From: Pseudohongiella sp.
Lineage (GTDB): Bacteria; Pseudomonadota; Gammaproteobacteria; Pseudomonadales; Pseudohongiellaceae
DNA length: 36,468 nt
Assembly (NCBI GenBank): GCA_013204155.1
Contig: JABMOK010000142.1
Location: 1-36,468 of the forward strand
Direction: 5' to 3'
Below, in pieces: positions 7,633-17,582 of this stretch. The first letter of the stretch is position 1; each line of letters begins with the position of its first letter. The notes beneath the pieces were generated by a model. The model was not told the origin of the DNA. It made no database searches and saw only the letters and a list, made by a program, of their open reading frames with translations. A program made the position numbers and the translations under genes.

Positions 7633-10600
7633 TTGAACAAGACTGCAACAATCAAGCTCGGCTTAATGCCTCCACTGTCGGGAATCGTCGGGATTTATGG
7701 CACCGAAATAGCGCGGGCAGGACAGATGGCCTGCGATGAAGTTAATGAAAATGGCGGTGTGCTGGGGCAAAAGCTGGAGCTGGTCATTGAAGATGACGGG
7801 AGCTTGCCGGAAACTGCGGTTTTGGCTGCCGAGAAACTTGTAGATCAGCACAAATGCTCGGCGATAATCGGTAATCTACTCTCAAATTCGAGAATTTCAG
7901 TCGCCTATCGGGTTGCTGAAACCAGAAAAATTCCACTGCTTAACTTCTCTTTCCACGAAGGCAGCGTTATTAGTCGTTACTTTTTTCACTTCGCCGCACT
8001 TCCCAACCAGCAAATCGAAAAAATGATTCCCTATATGCGTGGGAAATTCGGGCCGAAGATGTTTTTTGCCGGCAATAACTACGAGTGGCCGCGGGGATCG
8101 ATCGATGCGGCCAAACGAGCACTATTGGCTGATGGCGGTCAGATAATGGGGGAGGAGTATCTGCCCCTGGGTGCATCTAAAGAGGATATAGCGAAGCTTT
8201 TAGAGTCCGTTGAGAATTCGGGCGCTCAAGTTTTGGTGCCCTATTTCGCAGGCGAGGATCAGCTCAACTTCTTAAATGCATTCACCGAACGGGGCTTGAA
8301 AGACAAGATGGCGGTGGTCATGGGACATTATGACGAAATAATGGCCAGCCAGCTGAGAGCTGAGGTTCGGGAAGGATTTTACTCCAGCAATACTTACTTC
8401 ATGACAGTCGATACAGAAGAAAATAAAAACCTCCTCAAGCGTCTTTCCCATTACCCTGGCGTCACGGGTATTTGGCCCGGGGGTAATGGGATCCTGACCA
8501 ACTTCGGCGAGGGCGCCTACCTCTGCGTAAAAGCTTTTGCGCAAGCGGTAAATCAGGCGGGAACGCTGGAAGCAGAAGCCTTGATTGAAGTATTGGAACG
8601 AATTAGTTTCCGCGGTCCTCAAGGCGAAGTGGAGATGGACCCCGCTACCCATCATGCCAGGGTCAACACCTATCTGTCCCAATGCTCAAACGAGGGTCGA
8701 TTTAAGATCATCGAAAACTTTGGATCGATCGCTCCGGCAATTCCCGAGAGGTACCAACACCTGCAAGTTGGACTAAGACATCTCAATGAGGATGAGGTTC
8801 GGCTTCAGGCCAGGATTATAAGCCAGATGCACGAAGCGGTTTATTTAACGGAATTTAATGAAGGAAAAATCCTCTATACGAACCCCGGTTTCGATCAAAT
8901 GTTTGGCTATGAGTCTGGCGCGCTTATTGGATGTAATTCACGCTTGCTTATTGCCCCAGAACAGCAGTTACCGGGTGTCAGCATAGAAGCAATCAATCGT
9001 ATGCTTAACACCCGCGGACGTTGGACCCAGGAGCTTCAGGGCGTCAAAAAAGATGGGGTGACTTTTTGGGTTTCCTCCTCAGTCTCCGTATTTACCCACC
9101 CTGAATACGGTGAGGTTTGGATGACTGTTCTGAAGAATATAACAGAGCGAAAACTCGCCGAAGAGGCTCGGCAGCAGAGTCAGGTGGAGTTCGAGGCGCT
9201 GTGGGAAGCTTCTACTGACGCCATGCTCACTGTGAACCCCGAAGGGCTCATTACTTCGGTGAACTCCAGGGCAGAAGAAATGACGGCTTATAGTCGCCTG
9301 GAGCTCATTGGACAAAAGGTTGAAATTTTGCTGCCTAAAAAATTGCAAGCATCCCACAGCAACCTCCGAAAGGAATATCAGGCGGATTCCTATCGACGGG
9401 AAATGGGCGAAGGTCTGGAACTGTTTGCGATGCGTAAAGACGGCAAGAAGTTTCCCGTCGAAATCTCTCTGACGCCCATTACCCTACGCGGACAACAACA
9501 GGTACTGGCGGAAATTCAGGACATATCGAAGCGAATATCTATGGAGGCGCAGTTGCGCCAATCTCAGAAACTCGAGGCCGTGGGTCAGTTAACCGGAGGG
9601 ATCGCCCACGATCTGAATAATATGCTGACTGCAATGATGGGCTTCACCGAACTCTCGAAACTGACCCTGAATCAGAATCAGAATCAGCAGAGTAGCGAAG
9701 ATCTGGATGAGGTACTGAAAGCCGGTGAGCGTGCAAAAGAGTTAATTAGCAAAATGCTGGCATTCTCCAGTCAGCAAATTCTTGAACCACAATTGCTGAA
9801 CGTTAATGATGAGATTCATGACATCCAAAAGATGTTGCTACAACTGATCGGTGCTGAGATAGAATTAACCCTGAGTCTGGAGTCCGATCTCCACAGGGTA
9901 CATTTGGACCCAGTCCAGCTTGAACAAGTCCTTGTTAACTTGATTGTCAATGCCTCGGATGCGATGCCCGATGGCGGCAACCTGATTGTCACTACCCATA
10001 ACATTGATCTGGATGCAGAGTCTCTGCTTGGACATATCATAAATAGCCCCGGACACTATGTGGAAGTTTCGGTCAGCGATACTGGAACAGGCATAGCTCC
10101 GGAAGTACTCGCCAGGATTTTTGAGCCTTTCTTTACCACAAAGGAGCGAGGTAAAGGCACCGGACTGGGATTAGCCTCCGTATACGGCATCGTGAAGCAG
10201 AGTAAGGGTGAAATAACGGTGTATAGCGAACCGGGGATAGGCACAACCTTCAAGATTTATTTCCCCATAGCCGACTCGAGAATAGTAGCCTCCCAGAGGC
10301 TTTCCGAAGTGCTGCCGCTGTCGCAGGGAAGTGGGACTATCGTACTGGTGGAAGACGATGGGGGTGTTCGCCAGCTGATCAAGCGTATGCTCGAATCTAA
10401 TGGCTACTCAGTTTACGATTCGGCATCGGCCGAGGAAGCACTGGAGCTAGTGAAACAGTTGGACCATATCGACCTTGTGTTAACCGATATTGTGTTACAT
10501 GGTATGAGCGGGTCTGAGCTGGCGAAAGAGCTACAGAGTATTTCCCCCGACTTATCGATCATGTTTATGTCGGGTTTCGCTGGCAAGGCGCTCGAGTACC

Positions 10601-10689
10601 TAAATGATATGAAAGCCGATGCCCACGTCCTTCCCAAACCGTTTACGCGCAATGTGCTACTGCAGAAAGTCGCTCAGCTGATACATTAG
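7633..10689 (+). CDS. Hybrid histidine kinase with type-1 periplasmic-binding-protein sensor, two PAS domains and receiver
   Basis: The 1018-residue protein starts at a TTG with a weak ribosome binding site. Residues about 5-375 are a Peripla_BP_5/AmiC-like ligand-binding fold (GTEIARAGQMACDEVNENGG is typical of ABC amide/urea binding proteins). Two PAS domains follow (about 390-510 and 515-640), then HisKA with H659 (GGIAHDLNNM), an HATPase_c domain with N773 (N box), DTGTGIAP and GKGTGLGL, and a receiver domain with D952 (LVLTDIV) and a conserved lysine in LPKPF. No signal peptide or transmembrane helix is visible, so the binding domain should be cytosolic, as in AmiC. It probably senses a small imported metabolite and passes phosphate from H659 to D952 and then to a partner not seen here. 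The neighbouring divergent operon is a candidate target. Confidence 0.9.
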   Translation: MNKTATIKLGLMPPLSGIVGIYGTEIARAGQMACDEVNENGGVLGQKLELVIEDDGSLPETAVLAAEKLVDQHKCSAIIGNLLSNSRISVAYRVAETRKIPLLNFSFHEGSVISRYFFHFAALPNQQIEKMIPYMRGKFGPKMFFAGNNYEWPRGSIDAAKRALLADGGQIMGEEYLPLGASKEDIAKLLESVENSGAQVLVPYFAGEDQLNFLNAFTERGLKDKMAVVMGHYDEIMASQLRAEVREGFYSSNTYFMTVDTEENKNLLKRLSHYPGVTGIWPGGNGILTNFGEGAYLCVKAFAQAVNQAGTLEAEALIEVLERISFRGPQGEVEMDPATHHARVNTYLSQCSNEGRFKIIENFGSIAPAIPERYQHLQVGLRHLNEDEVRLQARIISQMHEAVYLTEFNEGKILYTNPGFDQMFGYESGALIGCNSRLLIAPEQQLPGVSIEAINRMLNTRGRWTQELQGVKKDGVTFWVSSSVSVFTHPEYGEVWMTVLKNITERKLAEEARQQSQVEFEALWEASTDAMLTVNPEGLITSVNSRAEEMTAYSRLELIGQKVEILLPKKLQASHSNLRKEYQADSYRREMGEGLELFAMRKDGKKFPVEISLTPITLRGQQQVLAEIQDISKRISMEAQLRQSQKLEAVGQLTGGIAHDLNNMLTAMMGFTELSKLTLNQNQNQQSSEDLDEVLKAGERAKELISKMLAFSSQQILEPQLLNVNDEIHDIQKMLLQLIGAEIELTLSLESDLHRVHLDPVQLEQVLVNLIVNASDAMPDGGNLIVTTHNIDLDAESLLGHIINSPGHYVEVSVSDTGTGIAPEVLARIFEPFFTTKERGKGTGLGLASVYGIVKQSKGEITVYSEPGIGTTFKIYFPIADSRIVASQRLSEVLPLSQGSGTIVLVEDDGGVRQLIKRMLESNGYSVYDSASAEEALELVKQLDHIDLVLTDIVLHGMSGSELAKELQSISPDLSIMFMSGFAGKALEYLNDMKADAHVLPKPFTRNVLLQKVAQLIH

Positions 10690-10886
10690 CCTTGTGACTC
10701 AGCAACTGAGCCGCTTTTGAAACAAGCAGAAATAAAACCACTTGAGCGCGGGATATCTGTCCCAATGTCAGTATCCGAACCTGCGCTTTAGTAAAATAAG
10801 ACCAAAACCTGCAGTACTCCAGTTGTAAATTATCCCACCACCGGGCCCTTCCGCCCCAATCCACAATCAGCAAATCGAGCTTACCA

Positions 10887-10915
10887 TTGAAATTTTCGCG
10901 TTTAGCTGATTTAAT
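10887..10915 (+). promoter_or_regulatory. Sigma70 promoter of the marR-emrAB operon
   Basis: TTGAAA (10887-10892) and TTTAAT (10910-10915) each match the sigma70 consensus at five of six positions and are separated by the optimal 17 bp. Transcription would start near 10922, about 20 bases before the marR-like ATG. The -10 element overlaps the palindromic operator, which fits repression by occlusion. Confidence 0.6.
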
Positions 10916-10929
10916 AAGCAAGCTTATTA
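10912..10929. promoter_or_regulatory. SlyA/MarR-type palindromic operator
   Basis: TAATAAGC (10912-10919) and GCTTATTA (10922-10929) are perfect 8-bp arms separated by AA. The core TAAGCAAGCTTA differs from the SlyA consensus TTAGCAAGCTAA at only two of twelve positions. It covers the -10 region and predicted start site of the adjacent MarR-family gene, so autorepression is the natural inference. Confidence 0.7.
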
Positions 10930-10940
10930 TAAGGTAAACT

Positions 10941-11375
10941 ATGAAAACCGATATCAACGAGGGCTTCGGCTTCGTAATACATGACGTAGCCCGCTTGCTG
11001 CGGTGGAGCTTTGATCGCCAGTCCCAGGATCTTGGGCTCACCCGGGCGCAGTGGTCTGTACTCGCCCACCTGTTTCGCGGCGATGGAATTCAGCAGAAGA
11101 GTCTGGCTTGTCTAATGGATATCGCCCCTATTACCCTGGCGCGACATCTGGATCATCTCGAAGTGGATGCCTGGATTGAAAGACGCGATGATCCCAATGA
11201 TCGCCGTGCAAAGCGGGTTTATCTGACGCCGAAAGCAAAACCCATGATCGAGAAATTAGGGAAATTAGGACAGAAGATACGCATACAAGCTTTGAGTGGA
11301 ATAGATGCCAAAGACGAAAAAATGTTTCTGGATGTTCTATTACGTATTCGCGAGAACCTTGGCGATAACAACTAG
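10941..11375 (+). CDS. MarR/SlyA-family transcriptional regulator
   Basis: The 144-residue product is a standard MarR-family length. It shows a winged helix-turn-helix: LTRAQWSVLAHLFRGDG leads into the recognition region IAPITLARHLDHLEV, and the beta-wing carries the signature DPNDRRAKRVYLT. Flanking helices at both ends would form the dimer interface. MarR proteins are dimeric repressors released by phenolic or other lipophilic ligands. The gene opens a likely operon with the membrane fusion protein (59 bp downstream) and the DHA2 efflux pump. A SlyA-like palindrome over its promoter suggests it represses its own operon. The start ATG at 10941 has AAGG eight bases upstream. Confidence 0.9.
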   Translation: MKTDINEGFGFVIHDVARLLRWSFDRQSQDLGLTRAQWSVLAHLFRGDGIQQKSLACLMDIAPITLARHLDHLEVDAWIERRDDPNDRRAKRVYLTPKAKPMIEKLGKLGQKIRIQALSGIDAKDEKMFLDVLLRIRENLGDNN

Positions 11376-11434
11376 CAAATAGACTTTTAAACACACGCAA
11401 AAAAGCAATCGGAAAGAAGAGGGTAACAACTAAA

Positions 11435-12478
11435 GTGATAAAACGCATTTCCATATTACTACTGGGACCGATAGTAATTGCCTTGGTCAGCAGCTGGGTC
11501 TATTTACAAGGAGGACGCTATGTGGGCACCGAAAATGCCTACCTGAAATCTGAAATAATTACTGTCAGCAGCGAATTATCCGGCAAGGTTTTAGAGGTTT
11601 TCCCCAAAGACAATGAGCGAGTGAAAAAAGGAGACTTGGTGATCCGACTGTTCGATCAACCTTACCTGATTGCTATCTCCCGGGCAGAGGCCAATCTGGC
11701 GAATGTCCATGGCGACCTGCTTAGCCAAAAGGCCGAATATGAAAGCAGGAAACTGGATATCTCCAGCGCCGAAACAGATTTTGAATTCAGGGCGCTGGAA
11801 CTGAAGCGAATGCAACAACTGCGGAACGAGAACTCGGTTTCCGTGGCGCAATTTGATCAGGCACAGTTCGCCTGGAAAACATCCTACAACGAACTGGAAG
11901 CGAAGAAGCAGGAATTGCTGGTCAGCAAGGCCAAGTTAATCGATCCGGAAAGACCGGTTGAAGAACATCCGCGTTATTTACAGTCTCTGGCAGAATTAAC
12001 CAAGGCCAAACTCGATCTCAGCTATGTGGAAGTTAAATCACCGGCCGAGGGTATTGCGACTAATGTCTCCGCCCATATTGGTGAAAATATAATCTCAGGC
12101 ACTAATTTATTCAGCATTGTTAATGACAGCGAAATTTGGATCGAGGCAAATTTCAAGGAAACCGATCTGACCCATGTTCGTGTTGGTCAGCCAGTAACTA
12201 TTGATATAGATACTTACCCTGATGTTGAATGGCACGGGGAAGTAGCGAGCATAACACCCGCCACCGGCTCTGAATTCTCGCTACTGCCCGCTCAAAACAG
12301 TTCCGGCAACTGGATCAAGGTAGTGCAGCGCATTATGATCAAAATATCCTTCGAGCCGCAGAACAATAATCTTCCACTATCCACCGGTATGAGCGCAGAA
12401 GTCAGTATCGACACCGGCTATATACGCAATATTTCCTGGCTGACTCAAAACCTGAACGACTTCATCCGTGGAATCTGA
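11435..12478 (+). CDS. emrA: EmrA/HlyD-family membrane fusion protein of a multidrug efflux system
   Basis: The 347-residue product has one N-terminal membrane anchor (about residues 5-25, ISILLLGPIVIALVSSWVYL), a biotinyl-lipoyl-like half (VSSELSGKVLEVFPKDNERVKKGDLVIRL split across the motif), a long alpha-helical hairpin (about 80-180) and the second lipoyl/beta-barrel half (SPAEGIATNVSAHIGENI, then IWIEANFKETDLTHVRVG). This is the EmrA arrangement: the protein links an inner-membrane pump to an outer-membrane channel. The start is GTG at 11435. Its stop overlaps the start of the pump gene by 11 bases, so translation is probably coupled. No TolC-like gene is present in the window. The symbol is given by family resemblance. 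Confidence 0.88.
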   Translation: MIKRISILLLGPIVIALVSSWVYLQGGRYVGTENAYLKSEIITVSSELSGKVLEVFPKDNERVKKGDLVIRLFDQPYLIAISRAEANLANVHGDLLSQKAEYESRKLDISSAETDFEFRALELKRMQQLRNENSVSVAQFDQAQFAWKTSYNELEAKKQELLVSKAKLIDPERPVEEHPRYLQSLAELTKAKLDLSYVEVKSPAEGIATNVSAHIGENIISGTNLFSIVNDSEIWIEANFKETDLTHVRVGQPVTIDIDTYPDVEWHGEVASITPATGSEFSLLPAQNSSGNWIKVVQRIMIKISFEPQNNNLPLSTGMSAEVSIDTGYIRNISWLTQNLNDFIRGI

Positions 12479-14000
12479 AAGTCCTAAAAAAGAAGTTAAG
12501 TATCGCGGCCTGATTACCCTGTCAATTATGCTAGGGACGATCATGCAGGTGCTTGATAGCACTATCGCCAATGTCGCCCTGCCACATATGCAGGGTAGCC
12601 TGGCCGCCACTCAGGATCAGGTTGCCTGGGTGTTAACCTCCTATATTGTTGCTTCTGCCATAATGACCCTGCCCGCAGGCTGGTTCGCCGTCCGTTTTGG
12701 CGGCAAACGCGTGTTCATCGTTGCGGTGACAGCATTCACCATTAGCTCAGCACTCTGCGGACTGGCGCTTTCGATCGAACAAATCGTTTTCTTTCGCATC
12801 CTGCAAGGCATGAGCGGAGCCGCGCTAATTCCCATTTCGCAAGCGACCCTGTTAGATATAAACCCGAAAGAGAAACACGGTAGTGCGATGGCTATTTGGG
12901 GCGCGGGAATTATGATCGGTCCTATTATTGGACCAACACTGGGCGGTTACTTGACCGAATACTATAACTGGCGCTGGGTATTTTTTATCAATGTGCCATT
13001 AGGCATTATTACCGTCCTTGGCATTAGTCTGTTTATGCCCGATCCCGAACGCCAAAAGAAAAGACGCTTCGATTGGCTCGGCTTCCTTACCCTTGCCATC
13101 ATCATCGGCTGCGCACAGCTGATTTTGAATCGTGGAGAACAGGTAGACTGGTTTGACTCGAGCGAAATATTTATCTACTTCGCCATCGCAGGATCTGCTA
13201 TCTGGATGTATATAATTCACACCATGCAGACTGACAATCCTATCTTGCCACCCGCCATGTTTTTAGACCGGAATCTGGTCACCAGCCTGTTCTTCATGTT
13301 TTTTATTGGGCTGATTCTCTTGGCTACCGTTGCTCTGCTGCCACCTTATATGCAAAATCTGATGGGTTATCCTGTACTGGAAGTGGGCACCTTAATGGCA
13401 CCACGAGGGGCAGGTACTATGGTAGCCATGATGATAGTTGGAAAACTGGTGAATCGGGTAGATCCCAGAGCTCTGATCCTGTTCGGATTGAGTCTCACCG
13501 TTGTCTCCTTGAATGCAATGACTCAATTTTCAACTTTCGTTCCCGCCAGCACCCTTGTCTGGACCGGGCTATTACAAGGTTTCGGGCTGGGGTTTATCTT
13601 CGTCCCTTTAAGCACTATTGCTTATGTCACCCTGGATCCCAAATACCGCGCCGAGGCGGCCAGCGTGTTTAATTTGACGCGAAACATGGGAGCCAGTGTT
13701 GGTATTTCAATTGTGATGACAGTGCTTACTCGAAACATTCAAACCAATCATGCCTACCTGACGGAATATATTACCCCGTATACACTGGGTATTTCCTGGA
13801 AGCAGGTGCCCGAAGGATTGATGAGCATGAGTTCCGGGTTGATGGGAGCCTTAAATGGAGAAATAACGCGACAGGCGGCAACGATTGCCTATGTGAATGA
13901 TTTTAAACTGATGATGTGGGTAATCCTTGCCTCTATCCCCTTTGTTTTTCTGTTAAAAAATCCGCGTAAACTTCAGGCTGAAGCTTCAGCAAAAAAATAA
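12468..14000 (+). CDS. emrB: EmrB/QacA-type DHA2 family drug:H+ antiporter (MFS, 14 TM)
   Basis: The 510-residue product has the length and hydrophobic pattern of a 14-helix DHA2 transporter. Helix 1 contains LDSTIANVALPHM (motif D1 with the conserved aspartate), helix 5 holds antiporter motif C (GAGIMIGPIIGPTLGG), followed by NWRWVFFINVPLG, a hallmark of EmrB/QacA proteins. It would export lipophilic drugs or toxic metabolites in exchange for protons, together with the EmrA-like protein encoded just upstream. The start is GTG at 12468, inside the end of emrA, so the two are translationally coupled. The marR-like gene two positions upstream is the probable repressor. The substrate is unknown. 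Confidence 0.92.
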   Translation: MESESPKKEVKYRGLITLSIMLGTIMQVLDSTIANVALPHMQGSLAATQDQVAWVLTSYIVASAIMTLPAGWFAVRFGGKRVFIVAVTAFTISSALCGLALSIEQIVFFRILQGMSGAALIPISQATLLDINPKEKHGSAMAIWGAGIMIGPIIGPTLGGYLTEYYNWRWVFFINVPLGIITVLGISLFMPDPERQKKRRFDWLGFLTLAIIIGCAQLILNRGEQVDWFDSSEIFIYFAIAGSAIWMYIIHTMQTDNPILPPAMFLDRNLVTSLFFMFFIGLILLATVALLPPYMQNLMGYPVLEVGTLMAPRGAGTMVAMMIVGKLVNRVDPRALILFGLSLTVVSLNAMTQFSTFVPASTLVWTGLLQGFGLGFIFVPLSTIAYVTLDPKYRAEAASVFNLTRNMGASVGISIVMTVLTRNIQTNHAYLTEYITPYTLGISWKQVPEGLMSMSSGLMGALNGEITRQAATIAYVNDFKLMMWVILASIPFVFLLKNPRKLQAEASAKK

Positions 14001-14116
14001 TTTATTAACCACTAATTTGTATTCCTTCTATTGCCCACTATCATTACTGGTAAAGTCATTGCTGTCCCATTAGCTTATGCAAAACACAGGGCAATCCTAA
14101 TAATAGAAACAAGAGA

Positions 14117-15943
14117 ATGCCTGACTATACGGTATACTGCGCGGCTATGAGTAGTGCACATGACATCCTGCAGTCAGTTTTCGGTTACCCGTCTTTTCGT
14201 CCACCCCAGGATCAGATAATAGAAGCCGTGATACTCGGTGACGATGCCCTGGTATTAATGCCCACCGGTGGCGGCAAGTCATTGTGTTATCAGATTCCTG
14301 CCATCGTGCGAGAAGGCTGTGGCGTGGTCATCTCACCCCTGATCGCGCTGATGCAAGATCAGGTGAGCGCCATGCTCTTGTTAGGCGTGAGAGCGGCCTT
14401 CCTGAATTCCACACTGAATGCGGATTCGGTTCGAGAAATCGAGCAGGCGCTGTCCGCTGGAGAGCTCGACCTTCTGTACATCGCCCCGGAACGCTTCAGT
14501 CAGGCGAGAACCCTGCAACTATTACAGCAATCTTCAATTTCGCTTTTTGCAATCGACGAGGCCCATTGTGTCTCGCAATGGGGGCATGATTTCCGTTCCG
14601 ATTACCTGCGCCTGAGTTTATTGCATGAGCTATTCCCGGAAGTCCCGCGCATTGCGCTCACCGCCACCGCCGATGAACGCACTCGCGCAGAAATTATCAA
14701 TCGCCTGCAGCTGGGTCATGCACAACAATTTATCGCGGGTTTTGATCGACCCAATATTCGCTATCGCATCGCCTTAAAACACAATGGGAAACAGCAGTTT
14801 TTAAAATTTCTGCAAGAGGAACACGCCAGTGATGCCGGCATTGTCTACTGTCTCTCACGCAAGAAAACCGAGGACATCGCCTACTGGTTACAAGACCAGG
14901 GGTTCAATGCCCTGCCCTACCATGCGGGTCTTGATGCGGCAACCCGCGCCGATCACCAGCGCCGATTCCTGCGCGAAGAAGGGGTGATTATCGTCGCCAC
15001 CATAGCCTTCGGCATGGGTATCGATAAGCCGGATGTGCGATTCGTCGCGCATCTGGATTTGCCCAAGACCATCGAATCCTATTACCAGGAAACTGGCCGT
15101 GCGGGACGCGATGGTCAGGCGGCCGATGCCTGGATGATTTACGGTTTACAGGACGTGATCAAGCTACGACAAATGATGGAGACATCCGATGGCGACGAGG
15201 AACACAAACGCGCAGAACAACATCGGCTGAATGCCATGTTGGGTCTGTGTGAAATCACTTCCTGCCGGCGTCAGGCATTGCTTGCCTATTTTGCCGAAAC
15301 TCTGGCACAGCCTTGCGGTAATTGTGACACTTGCCTGCAACCCCCTCAGACCTGGGACGGAACGGAAGCGGCGCGCAAAGCGCTTAGCGTGACTTATCGC
15401 AGCAATCAACGATTCGGCGTTAATCACCTGATTGATGTGCTTCGCGGCGCCGAAACGGACAAAATATTTCAATTCGATCATCAGCATTTGACGTCTTACG
15501 GCATCGGCAAAGATCTGGATAATAATCAGTGGCGTTCGGTGTTCAGACAATTGGTTGCCAGAGGCTATATGAGTGTTGATCTGGAACGCTTTGGGGCGCT
15601 TCGCCTGGAAGAGAGTTGCCGGCCACTACTTCGAGGCGAGGAATCAATTCAACTACGACGCGACATTAAACAGAAAGCGGCCAAACGACAAACAAAAACA
15701 CCACTCGCGGCAGATGTCGATATTGCATTGTGGGAGGCACTCCGAGAGTGTCGGCGCGTGTTCGCTCAAGACCAGGGCGTACCCCCGTATGTCATTTTTC
15801 ACGACAGCGCCTTGCAGGAAATGTGTGTGACCCTGCCCAGAGACATGCGCGAATTCAGTTTGGTTAGCGGCGTAGGGGAAAGAAAACTGGAGAAATACGG
15901 GCCTGCATTTATTCGAGTAATCGGCGATCATCTCGCCGCCTGA
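14117..15943 (+). CDS. recQ: ATP-dependent DNA helicase RecQ
   Basis: At 608 residues this equals E. coli RecQ (about 609) and has the same order of domains. The SF2 helicase core has Walker A MPTGGGKS (48-55), the DEAH box [15 protein letters not shown] (D147), ALTATAD, and motif [14 protein letters not shown]. The RecQ-C-terminal zinc site follows (TSCRRQ, then PCGNCDTC), then a winged helix and an HRDC domain (from about residue 535, [16 protein letters not shown]). RecQ unwinds DNA 3' to 5' in recombination and stalled-fork repair. An alternative ATG at residue 11 (14147) is possible because neither start has a strong ribosome binding site. It stands alone, 116 bp after the efflux pump gene. 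Confidence 0.97.
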   Translation: MPDYTVYCAAMSSAHDILQSVFGYPSFRPPQDQIIEAVILGDDALVLMPTGGGKSLCYQIPAIVREGCGVVISPLIALMQDQVSAMLLLGVRAAFLNSTLNADSVREIEQALSAGELDLLYIAPERFSQARTLQLLQQSSISLFAIDEAHCVSQWGHDFRSDYLRLSLLHELFPEVPRIALTATADERTRAEIINRLQLGHAQQFIAGFDRPNIRYRIALKHNGKQQFLKFLQEEHASDAGIVYCLSRKKTEDIAYWLQDQGFNALPYHAGLDAATRADHQRRFLREEGVIIVATIAFGMGIDKPDVRFVAHLDLPKTIESYYQETGRAGRDGQAADAWMIYGLQDVIKLRQMMETSDGDEEHKRAEQHRLNAMLGLCEITSCRRQALLAYFAETLAQPCGNCDTCLQPPQTWDGTEAARKALSVTYRSNQRFGVNHLIDVLRGAETDKIFQFDHQHLTSYGIGKDLDNNQWRSVFRQLVARGYMSVDLERFGALRLEESCRPLLRGEESIQLRRDIKQKAAKRQTKTPLAADVDIALWEALRECRRVFAQDQGVPPYVIFHDSALQEMCVTLPRDMREFSLVSGVGERKLEKYGPAFIRVIGDHLAA

Positions 15944-16310
15944 TCCGGTTTTTCACAATTCCCTGAGTGCCGCGACTTAAGCGCCAAAAAAGCTTGCCTT
16001 AAGCCGAATTCCTGCCCGCTGACAGCTCGGTAAATCGATCCTCACTTAATACCCAATAAGTGATTGCATTGGTCCAGCGGAGTTGGCACTCTTAGACCCA
16101 TAGCAGAATAATAATCCGAAGATTCATCATGTCCAGGCGCCGCTTTTTTAGTCTGGCGCTGACGCTATTTTTCAACCTTTTCATGACTACTAATAAGAAA
16201 CCAGACAACATCTTCCAAGCAGGAATGGCAGGAATTAACAATAGCAAGAATCAGTAACGCGAAATAATTAGACCTATTGAAGCTTACAGTAAAAGCCAAA
16301 GAGATTGCCC
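15944..16310. other. Intergenic region between recQ and the soxC-like gene
   Basis: No gene is supported in this 367-bp stretch. A 7-bp inverted repeat, TCACTTA and TAAGTGA (16042-16063) with an 8-base centre, is the only clear dyad and could be an operator for the sox-like genes. A short stem (CGGCGA/TCGCCG) overlaps the recQ stop region, but the following T-run is too distant for a confident terminator. Confidence 0.5.
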
Positions 16311-17582
16311 ATGAGCGAACAAAAATTAGAAATAGCGGCCGGTAACGGCTTGATAAATCGCCGTCACTTACTCGGACTGGGCCTAACCGGCATGGCCACC
16401 GCTGTTGCCAATTCTGCACTGGCGGCCGATGCTGGCTTAACGCTGAAAATACCCGACTGGTCCAGACAACCCGGACCCGGTGCCAGCGGCTATGGCAGTC
16501 GTTCCAGTTTCAGCGAACATATACAACGCGCTTCCGGCGCTCCAAATCCCCTGTATCCCGGCGGTGGCGCTTCTCGTTCTCCTCTGCATCAATTGCAGGG
16601 CACAATAACCCCTAACAGCCTGCATTTTGAACGCCATCATTCTGGCATACCGAATATTGATCCCTCTCAGCATAAATTAGTGATCAACGGCCTGGTCAGA
16701 CAACCTTTGCTTTTTAATTATGAAGACCTGCTGAAATACCCCATGGTTAGTAAAATCTATTTTCTGGAATGTTCGGGCAATAGCGGCTCCCTGCTTGCTG
16801 CCAATGCGGCTAATGGTAGCGCCCAGAGTCTGCACGGATTAGTTTCCTGCGCGGAGTGGACCGGTATCCCCCTGTCTACTCTATTGGATGAGGCGGGTGT
16901 AGAACCATCTGCACAATGGATTAATGCCGTGGGAGCAGATGCGGCCAGCATGGGAAGATCCATTCCCCTTAATCGTGCGATGGATGATGTGCTTTTAGCC
17001 TTGTACCAAAATGGCGAACCGGTTAGACCAGAGCAAGGTTATCCGATGCGTTTATTTGTCCCGGGCTGCGAAGGCAATATCAGCGTAAAATGGCTTACCC
17101 AGATCAAGTTGACTGAGGGCCCCAGCCAATTCCGCGATGAGACCAGCAAGTACACAGACACCCAGCTTGACCGTAGCAGTTTACAGTTCACTTATCCCAT
17201 GGGAATCAAATCAGTAATCACCTCTCCCTCCGGGCAGATGGCATTGAATCGGCAGGGACTCTACCAGCTTACTGGCATCGCCTGGTCCGGCCGCGGCAGT
17301 ATTCGTCGCGTCGAGGTCAGCGCCGATGGTGGCCGCAGTTGGGCCGACGCCATGATCGAATCCCACCAGAGTGAGAAGGCATTAGCCCGGTTTCGCATTC
17401 CCTGGCAGTGGTCCGGTGGCAATGCCATATTACAGAGCCGCGCCACCGACAACCTGGGTAATGTACAACCCACTCGCGCGAGTTTGCTGGCGGAACGCGG
17501 CAATATCAGTACCTATCATTTCCACGGCATACAAAGTTGGGCCGTCAACACCGCCGGAGAGGTGACTAATGTCTACGCCTAG
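16311..17582 (+). CDS. soxC: SoxC-like molybdenum sulfane/sulfite dehydrogenase subunit
   Basis: The start is taken as the ATG at 16311, preceded by AAAGAGA at good spacing; a TTG two codons upstream is less likely. The 423-residue product has a twin-arginine signal (NRRHLLGLGLTG), so it is exported folded with its molybdopterin cofactor. The sulfite oxidase fold is shown by GTITPNSLHFERHHSGIP, the molybdenum-ligating cysteine in FLECSGNSG (C154), MRLFVPGCEGN and the C-terminal Mo-co dimerisation domain (VEVSADGGRSWADA). In Paracoccus, SoxCD removes electrons from SoxY-bound sulfane sulfur. The SoxD-like gene overlaps it by 14 bases. No soxXYZAB is in the window, so the real substrate could also be sulfite, as in SorAB. 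Confidence 0.88.
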   Translation: MSEQKLEIAAGNGLINRRHLLGLGLTGMATAVANSALAADAGLTLKIPDWSRQPGPGASGYGSRSSFSEHIQRASGAPNPLYPGGGASRSPLHQLQGTITPNSLHFERHHSGIPNIDPSQHKLVINGLVRQPLLFNYEDLLKYPMVSKIYFLECSGNSGSLLAANAANGSAQSLHGLVSCAEWTGIPLSTLLDEAGVEPSAQWINAVGADAASMGRSIPLNRAMDDVLLALYQNGEPVRPEQGYPMRLFVPGCEGNISVKWLTQIKLTEGPSQFRDETSKYTDTQLDRSSLQFTYPMGIKSVITSPSGQMALNRQGLYQLTGIAWSGRGSIRRVEVSADGGRSWADAMIESHQSEKALARFRIPWQWSGGNAILQSRATDNLGNVQPTRASLLAERGNISTYHFHGIQSWAVNTAGEVTNVYA

